From positions 1 through 18,776 of the forward strand of contig CAMWRL010000013.1 in the NCBI GenBank assembly GCA_947176685.1: DNA of 18,776 nt, read 5' to 3'. A program made the translations under genes and the position numbers. This document shows, in pieces, positions 14,296 through 18,776 of this stretch (positions within the stretch are counted from its first letter, which is position 1; every line of letters starts with the position of its first letter). This stretch comes from an uncultured Ruminococcus sp. (GTDB lineage Bacteria > Bacillota > Clostridia > Oscillospirales > Ruminococcaceae). The notes below the pieces were generated by a model, which saw only the letters and a list, made by a program, of their open reading frames with translations, did not search any database and was not told where the DNA came from.

Positions 14296-16419
14296 ATGAA
14301 AAAAAAGAAAATCATTACAATGACATTGGCTGTCGGCTTAAGTACTGCGGCTGTTATGAATAATAGTGTGAAAAATATCGTATCTTCAATAACTGACACA
14401 ACAATTGTTCAGAAAATGGGTGATGTCAATAATGATGGATTTGTTGATGCTGTAGATGCAACCAGTATACTTATTGAGTATGCAAGCCTTTCGACAGACG
14501 GAAAAAGCACTTTCAGCGATGCGGAGAAAAAATCAGCCGATATAAACAATGATGGTATGATAGATGCTGTAGACGCTTCAAACGTGCTTACATATTATGC
14601 GTATGCTTCAACCGGCGGTCAGCTTTCTATGGAAGAATGGATTAATACAGGTCAGGATACATCAACTACAGTGACAACAACTACTACCACAAGTACTCAG
14701 TCCACAACAACAACAACTACTACAAGTACTCAGTCCACGACAATTACTACCACAGATACTCAGTCCACAACTACCACAAATACTCAAACTACAACAACTA
14801 CTGAAACAACTACAACTGTTACGGTAGCAAATCCGGTAATTTCAGATATAAGGCTTACAAGATATGATATTGATATACCTGTAGGCGGTAAGGATATTTC
14901 GTATGTTGTTATGTATCCGGAAAACGCTCCTGACAAGAGTGAAATATGGACAACTTCTGATGAAAAGATTGCAACAGTGGACAGTCTGGGATATATTACG
15001 GGTATTTCAGAAGGAAGTTGTACAGTTACGGTGCAGAGCGCAAATAATCCGTCTGTAAAGGCTGAAATAAAGGTTACAGTACGTAAGGCAACCGACAGAG
15101 CAAAGGAAATAAAACTTTCAAAATACAATATGAATCTGTCAGTCGGCGGCAGAGATGCGGCAGAGGTTACTTTACTGCCTGAAAGCGTTGAAAATAAAAA
15201 CCTTGTATGGGTAAGCTCGGATATGGGAATAGTCAATGTATCTCCGGACGGCATTGTTACCGGACTTTCAGAGGGTACTTGTATTGTAACAGTCACAAGC
15301 GTTGACAATCCGGAATTAAGTGCTGATATAAATGTTACAGTAGGCAGAAGTACAGGAGACAGAATAAATGAAATCCGTCTCTCAAAATACGAAATGAACA
15401 TACCTGTCGGCGGAAAAGATATTTCGTATGTTACAATGCTTCCGGAGAGCGTTGCCAACAAGGACGAAATATGGACAACCTCCGATGAAAAAATCGCCAC
15501 GGTTGACAGCTGGGGAAATGTTACGGGAGTTTCATCCGGAACATGTACAATAACCGTTACAAGTGTTGATAATCCGGAAATAAAAGCCGATATAAAAGTT
15601 ACAGTAGGCAGCGAAAATTCAGAAAACAAAATAAGTGAAATCAGGCTTTCAAAGACAGAAATGAATATATCTGTTGGCGGAAAAGATATATCTTATGTTA
15701 CAATGCTTCCGGAGAGCGTTGCAGACAAGGGCGAAATATGGACGACTTCTGACCCGAAAATCGCTACCGTTGACAGCTTGGGAAATGTTACGGGAGTTTC
15801 AGCCGGAACGTGTACAATAACAGTTACAAGTTCTAATAATACGGAAGTAAAAGCTGATATAAAGGTTAATGTTGCAAAACCGGCACATAATTTTCAGCAG
15901 ATAAACGGTATTACATATATTGACGGAATTTTAGTCGCAAATAAGAGTTATTCACTTCCGTCAACCTACGACCCCGGTATGGACGCAACTACTATGACAC
16001 AGTTCAGTTTGCTTTCCGCTGCCGCCTCAAAAGAAGGTCTGGATATATATCTTTCATCGGGCTACCGTTCATATTCATATCAGTCCGGAATATATAACAA
16101 TTATGTTTCCTATTACGGAAAGGCTGTAGCAGATACATTTTCTGCCCGTGCCGGACATTCCGAACATCAGACCGGACTTGCAATAGACGTAAATTCCGCT
16201 GATGATTCATTTACAGATACTCCAGAATCCGCATGGCTTGCAGAACACGCACATGAATTTGGTTTTATAATCCGTTATCCGAAAGGCAAGGAAAATATCA
16301 CAGGTTACAAATACGAACCGTGGCACATACGTTATTTAGGCGTGGAAAAGGCTGCTGACGTATACAACAGCGGTCTTTCTCTTGAGGAGTATTTGGGCAT
16401 AGACTCATATTATCATTGA
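14296..16419 (+). CDS. Secreted dockerin - Thr linker - four BIG2 - VanY D,D-carboxypeptidase
   Basis: A modular secreted protein of 707 residues. A signal-like sequence (residues 1-21, KKKK then hydrophobic; cleavage site unclear) is followed by a dockerin of two Ca2+ loops: GDVNNDGFVDAVDATS (42-57) and ADINNDGMIDAVDASN (81-96). A Thr/Ser linker runs from 121 to 178. Four Ig-like group 2 domains follow at about 180-262, 269-349, 358-437 and 447-526. The C-terminal domain (534-705) is a VanY-type M15B peptidase: SSGYRSYSYQ, SEHQTGLAID giving zinc ligands H624 and D631, and EPWHIRY giving H677. Such enzymes cut the terminal D-Ala from peptidoglycan stem peptides. The dockerin suggests anchoring to a cohesin scaffold. 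AGAGGGG precedes the ATG. The next gene is a shorter paralogue. Confidence 0.92.
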   Translation: MKKKKIITMTLAVGLSTAAVMNNSVKNIVSSITDTTIVQKMGDVNNDGFVDAVDATSILIEYASLSTDGKSTFSDAEKKSADINNDGMIDAVDASNVLTYYAYASTGGQLSMEEWINTGQDTSTTVTTTTTTSTQSTTTTTTTSTQSTTITTTDTQSTTTTNTQTTTTTETTTTVTVANPVISDIRLTRYDIDIPVGGKDISYVVMYPENAPDKSEIWTTSDEKIATVDSLGYITGISEGSCTVTVQSANNPSVKAEIKVTVRKATDRAKEIKLSKYNMNLSVGGRDAAEVTLLPESVENKNLVWVSSDMGIVNVSPDGIVTGLSEGTCIVTVTSVDNPELSADINVTVGRSTGDRINEIRLSKYEMNIPVGGKDISYVTMLPESVANKDEIWTTSDEKIATVDSWGNVTGVSSGTCTITVTSVDNPEIKADIKVTVGSENSENKISEIRLSKTEMNISVGGKDISYVTMLPESVADKGEIWTTSDPKIATVDSLGNVTGVSAGTCTITVTSSNNTEVKADIKVNVAKPAHNFQQINGITYIDGILVANKSYSLPSTYDPGMDATTMTQFSLLSAAASKEGLDIYLSSGYRSYSYQSGIYNNYVSYYGKAVADTFSARAGHSEHQTGLAIDVNSADDSFTDTPESAWLAEHAHEFGFIIRYPKGKENITGYKYEPWHIRYLGVEKAADVYNSGLSLEEYLGIDSYYH
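14656..14829 (+). repeat. Degenerate tandem repeat encoding the Thr/Ser linker
   Basis: Codons are almost all ACN, with TACTCAG/A recurring at 14694, 14727, 14757 and 14781 (spacings 33, 30 and 24), giving the repeating peptide STQSTTTT. Unequal copies suggest growth by replication slippage, and the length probably varies between strains. The linker is of the flexible, possibly glycosylated kind that joins modules in secreted ruminococcal proteins. Confidence 0.8.
14833..15873 (+). repeat. Four tandem BIG2 (bacterial Ig-like) domain repeats
   Basis: Four repeats of about 80 residues share the pattern LS-x6-VGG(K/R)D, then LPE, (I/V)W(T/V)(T/S)SD, a VTG(V/I/L)S turn and (S/T)C(T/I)(V/I)TV. 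The third and fourth are the closest pair at both protein and DNA level (for example a run of about 30 bases beginning TATGTTACAATGCTTCCGGA is identical), pointing to the most recent duplication. BIG2 domains usually serve as spacers or cell-surface adhesion modules. Confidence 0.88.
16321..16371 (+). repeat. 51-base block identical to 17268-17318
   Basis: The segment encoding WHIRYLGVEKAADVYNS is identical in both VanY genes over 51 bases, whereas flanking codons differ by many synonymous changes. It includes the third zinc-ligand histidine codon. The second copy is at 17268-17318 in the same orientation, 947 bases downstream. Confidence 0.85.
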
Positions 16420-16457
16420 TTAAATAATAAAAATTATTATCTATACCGCACATAATG

Positions 16458-16500
16458 CCTCCCTGAAACGTCATTAATAATGAAGAAGTAAACAGGGAGG
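16458..16500 (+). promoter_or_regulatory. Leader hairpin sequestering the ribosome binding site of the second VanY gene
   Basis: CCTCCCTG (16458-16465) is exactly complementary to CAGGGAGG (16493-16500), and the latter is the ribosome binding site for the ATG at 16509. The loop holds a second small palindrome, TCATTA-A-TAATGA (16471-16483). The stem is followed by AATTTTTT, so the same structure could act as a terminator or attenuator between the two VanY genes, or hide the ribosome binding site. No convincing promoter lies between 16420 and 16458. Confidence 0.6.
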
Positions 16501-16508
16501 AATTTTTT

Positions 16509-17366
16509 ATGCTTAAAAAATTTATAATAGGAGTTTGTGCAGTTTTCCAGACAGCTAACTGCGTAATAAGTTTTCAATGCAGTGCTGCAAAGGGTGATAT
16601 TAACGGAGACGGCTTTATTGACGCAGTTGACGCAACATCCGTACTTATGGAGTATGCAGGTCTTTCTACGACAGGGCAGGGGAATTTCACTGAAATACAG
16701 AATCAGTTGGCAGATGTTGACGGAAATAATTTAATAGATGCGGTTGACGCAACAGGTATTTTATCGTATTACGCATATACTTCAACGGGCGGAACTCTTG
16801 CATTTGAAGAATGGCTTTCGTGGAATAAAGCCCATGAGATTCAGCAAATTGACGGTCTGACGTATATTGACGGCATTCTGATAGCAAACAAGAGTTATTC
16901 ACTTCCCGAAACCTACAACCCCGAAATGAATCCGGAAACACTCAGGCAGTTTGAAGTGATGCAGACTGCCGCCGCAAATGACGGAATAAATATATATTTT
17001 CTGGACGGCTACAGGTCTTACGACTACCAGAACCAAGTATATAATAATTTCGTCAACTGGTATGGTGTTGAAATGGCTGATATTTCCGCCGCCCGTGCCG
17101 GACATTCTGAACATCAAACCGGACTTGCAATAGATGTAAACACTGACGAATATATTTTTGAAGGTACTCCGGCAGCTTTATGGATTGAAAATCACGCCCA
17201 CGAATATGGTTTTATAGTACGCTATCCAAAAGGCAAGGAAGATATAACTGGTTACAAATATGAACCTTGGCACATACGTTATTTAGGCGTGGAAAAGGCT
17301 GCTGACGTATACAACAGCTGTCTTACTCTGGAAGAATATCTCGGCATAGACTCATATTACCACTGA
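16509..17366 (+). CDS. Secreted dockerin - VanY D,D-carboxypeptidase (short paralogue)
   Basis: This 285-residue paralogue of the preceding gene lacks the Thr linker and BIG2 domains. A signal peptide with a likely cleavage near CSAA-KGD (residues 24-30) leads straight into an N-terminal dockerin: GDINGDGFIDAVDATS (29-44) and ADVDGNNLIDAVDATG (68-83). The VanY domain (about 109-283) has LDGYRSYDYQ, SEHQTGLAID with zinc ligands H202 and D209, and EPWHIRY with H255. The S of the usual SGYRS is D here. The protein family cleaves C-terminal D-Ala from peptidoglycan peptides. Translation starts at the ATG 8 bases after AGGGAGG, which lies in a hairpin. A terminator follows. Confidence 0.92.
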   Translation: MLKKFIIGVCAVFQTANCVISFQCSAAKGDINGDGFIDAVDATSVLMEYAGLSTTGQGNFTEIQNQLADVDGNNLIDAVDATGILSYYAYTSTGGTLAFEEWLSWNKAHEIQQIDGLTYIDGILIANKSYSLPETYNPEMNPETLRQFEVMQTAAANDGINIYFLDGYRSYDYQNQVYNNFVNWYGVEMADISAARAGHSEHQTGLAIDVNTDEYIFEGTPAALWIENHAHEYGFIVRYPKGKEDITGYKYEPWHIRYLGVEKAADVYNSCLTLEEYLGIDSYYH

Positions 17367-17373
17367 AAACAAA

Positions 17374-17400
17374 GGACTGCATAATGCAGTCCCTATTTTT
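17374..17400. terminator. Terminator between the convergent VanY and TraB genes
   Basis: GGACTGCAT-A-ATGCAGTCC (17374-17392) is a perfect 9-1-9 repeat; a folded RNA would keep about 7 pairs. It is followed by a CTATTTTTTT tract for plus-strand genes. On the minus strand the 3' side is moderately T-rich (CCTTTGTTTTC), so it may serve both directions. The T tract runs into the minus-strand stop codon at 17401. Confidence 0.88.
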
Positions 17401-18468
17401 TTATGCGATTTTTTCGACAGTGTAACCCATTTCGGCGAGCAGGTCATCAACGCCCTTGTCGCCGGCGTAGTGTGCAGAGCCTACCATAAACAGATAATTT
17501 TTACCGTCTTTCAGAAATTCCGAAGCTTTATCAGCCATACCCTTGTTGCGGTTATAAAGCATTATGTCCATATATTCCGCATAATCGTCTTTAAGGTCTT
17601 CCGGAAGTTCTTCCATTTCTTCAAGTTCTTCATCAAGCATTTCATCAATATTTCCTGTTGCCCAGCAGTTGTAAAGTTCGCCCAGCTGTTCGGCGTATTC
17701 GTCAATTTCATCAATATCGTCCATTATTTCTGACAACAGGTAATCAACAAGCTCATCGCTGTAACCGTCAATTGCGCCTGCCTGAATTTCAATAGTTTCA
17801 ATATTTACGACTTCTTTTCCGTCATTTTTTGCATTTTCCACAAATGTGGAGTCGACTCCGGTCAGACTGAGGTTTTCCAGACGGAGCAGCATTACACTTG
17901 AAATCTGATTATACCAGTATCCTGCGGAAAACTGGTCTAACTCCTTGCTGTAAGCTCCGATTGATTCAAAATAGGCTTTGGATTTCTGGTAAGTTTCATC
18001 TGAGATATGGTCTGTAATAACAGAGCCGTCATCATAGAGGAAAAGCTGCTGATAAGCCATCATTGCACGGATGTCAGTCTGGATTTGTGAAGTGTCATAC
18101 TCAACGGCTACACCGTCACTGTTTTCATAGATGTCCATTACATAGTCCGGAAAGTCCGTGAAAGTATTCGGCAGTATGTGGATAGTACCCATTATATAAA
18201 TTTCGTTATTAGTTTCGGGGTCAGTGACCTTCCAGAGTGGAGGAGTTACTTCAGTAGAAGTTACATATTTTGTCAGGTCAGCCATAGTGCCGTATGCTGA
18301 AACTTTTGCATGAATTTCCGGTTCGGTAGTTTCTTCTGTTTCCTGTTCTGTTGTAGATTCGGATTCGGTCTGAGATTCTCCGGATTTTTCCTTTGAACCA
18401 GCGCATGACACGGCTGTTACACAAAGAAACGCCGCCAGAAATGCACATAAAATCTTTTTGTTTTTCAT
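17401..18468 (-). CDS. TraB/GumN family lipoprotein
   Basis: A 355-residue predicted lipoprotein. The start is the ATG at complement 18466-18468, preceded by AGAGGT. An upstream in-frame ATG would place 34 non-signal residues first and overlap the promoter, so it was rejected. The signal sequence ends in the lipobox AVS-C22. A Ser/Glu/Thr-rich stretch (about 27-55) forms a linker. The TraB/GumN domain follows: IYIMGTIHILP with G94 and H97, VAVEYD, VVNIETIEIQ, a DE-rich helical part with LYNRNKGMADK, and VGSAHYAGDKGV with H333. TraB/PrgY/Tiki relatives are proposed metal-dependent proteases, with the paired GxxH motifs and acidic residues as the active site. Substrate unknown. It is transcribed from its own promoter toward the VanY genes. 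Confidence 0.9.
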   Translation of the reverse strand: MKNKKILCAFLAAFLCVTAVSCAGSKEKSGESQTESESTTEQETEETTEPEIHAKVSAYGTMADLTKYVTSTEVTPPLWKVTDPETNNEIYIMGTIHILPNTFTDFPDYVMDIYENSDGVAVEYDTSQIQTDIRAMMAYQQLFLYDDGSVITDHISDETYQKSKAYFESIGAYSKELDQFSAGYWYNQISSVMLLRLENLSLTGVDSTFVENAKNDGKEVVNIETIEIQAGAIDGYSDELVDYLLSEIMDDIDEIDEYAEQLGELYNCWATGNIDEMLDEELEEMEELPEDLKDDYAEYMDIMLYNRNKGMADKASEFLKDGKNYLFMVGSAHYAGDKGVDDLLAEMGYTVEKIA

Positions 18469-18499
18469 TTTTATACCTCTTTGTTTACATAATGCAGAT

Positions 18500-18528
18500 A
18501 TTATAGCACACTTTTCCGGAATTGTCAA
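18500..18528 (-). promoter_or_regulatory. Consensus sigma-A promoter for the TraB/GumN gene
   Basis: On the minus strand, TTGACA (complement 18523-18528) and TATAAT (complement 18500-18505) are separated by 17 bases, with an extended -10 TG just upstream of the TATAAT. The -35 is only 5 bases past the stop of the upstream dockerin gene, so the TraB gene can be expressed independently of that gene. Confidence 0.9.
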
Positions 18529-18533
18529 CGGTA

Positions 18534-18776
18534 TTATTTCTTTTGAATAAACAACTTTTTCATCATACAAAGGTCGAAAACGTCAATAACATTATCCTTG
18601 TTTAAATCGCCTGATTTCCAGTTATCAAGAGTACCGTTTCCGATAAGCCAATTCTGCATTGTTACAAGGTCTGCAACAGTAAATTCATTATCAGCGTTCA
18701 CATCTCCTGTAACAGTTTCACTGGTTTCTGAATAAATTCTTTCATACATTGTTGAAGCCCACAACTGGCGCATAGC
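18534..18776 (-). CDS. C-terminal dockerin of a secreted protein (5' end outside the window)
   Basis: The visible 80 residues end at a stop at complement 18534-18536. They contain a linker-like start (RQLWASTMYERIYSETSE) and a dockerin with loops GDVNADNEFTVADLV and GDLNKDNVIDVFDLC, each with Ca2+ ligands D, N, D and D at positions 1, 3, 5 and 12. The repeats end in QNWLIG and MKKLFIQ. This resembles dockerins of the Ruminococcus flavefaciens/albus type, which usually sit at the C-terminus of carbohydrate-active enzymes. The catalytic part lies beyond base 18776, so the activity is unknown. A methionine codon at 18771-18773 is probably internal. Confidence 0.88.
   Translation of the reverse strand, partial: AMRQLWASTMYERIYSETSETVTGDVNADNEFTVADLVTMQNWLIGNGTLDNWKSGDLNKDNVIDVFDLCMMKKLFIQKK

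Noticed and set aside
14784..15629. Minus-strand open frame of 281 codons within the BIG2 array
   Set aside because: It mirrors the repetitive Ig-like domains and has no start signal or domain features.
16420..16440. AATAAT/ATTATT repeat after the first VanY gene considered as a terminator
   Set aside because: It is a weak A-T stem with no T tract; the GC-rich hairpin at 16458-16500 is the better candidate.

Overview
The window looks like chromosome of a Gram-positive anaerobe of the Ruminococcus / Oscillospiraceae type (Clostridia). Supporting signs: moderately AT-rich DNA (by eye), strong AGGAGG-type ribosome binding sites, consensus sigma-A promoters, cohesin-binding dockerin modules, a Thr-rich linker of the kind seen in secreted ruminococcal proteins, a ferredoxin-dependent 2-oxoacid oxidoreductase, and a Cse60-like small protein otherwise known from spore formers. 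The genus is an inference from protein style, not from a marker gene. There are no rRNA, tRNA, CRISPR or insertion-sequence features.

Region 1 (1-1136): a consensus promoter preceded by a palindrome and related AACG half-sites drives a two-gene unit: a DUF2975 (YoaS-like) membrane protein and a small Cro/C1-type regulator (YozG-like), closed by a hairpin terminator.

Region 2 (1232-9024): a long co-directional run that looks like one transcription unit, with gaps of a few bases and two ATGA stop/start overlaps. Order: Cof-type HAD phosphatase (TTG start), unknown protein, iorA, two unknown small proteins, iorB, an FTP-PepSY lipoprotein, paaK (phenylacetate-CoA ligase), a Cse60-like protein and a DUF1963 protein. 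The metabolic core is IorA + IorB (aryl-pyruvate <-> aryl-acetyl-CoA + CO2, with ferredoxin) and PaaK (aryl-acetate -> aryl-acetyl-CoA). Together they could salvage aryl-acetates into aromatic amino acids or run the reverse route. iorA and iorB are unusually separated by two small genes of unknown function.

Region 3 (9147-9694): a monocistronic zinc-ribbon coiled-coil protein with a perfect promoter and a terminator.

Region 4 (9701-14060): a minus-strand PF06541-type membrane protein diverges from malQ-glgP (4-alpha-glucanotransferase and glycogen phosphorylase), which together break down glycogen or maltodextrin. A perfect 6-8-6 inverted repeat lies in the malQ leader, and a strong terminator follows glgP.

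Region 5 (14226-17400): two tandem paralogues of a secreted VanY-type D,D-carboxypeptidase, each with a dockerin at the N-terminus. The first also carries a Thr-rich linker and four bacterial Ig-like (BIG2) domains. The second lacks both, and its ribosome binding site is buried in a hairpin.

Region 6 (17401-18776, minus strand): a TraB/GumN-family lipoprotein with a perfect promoter, preceded by the C-terminal dockerin (a different dockerin class) of a protein that runs off the window edge.

The most unusual content is the pair of N-terminally dockerin-tagged peptidoglycan carboxypeptidases, and the iorA/iorB locus split by orphan small genes and carrying a stand-alone protease-propeptide lipoprotein.
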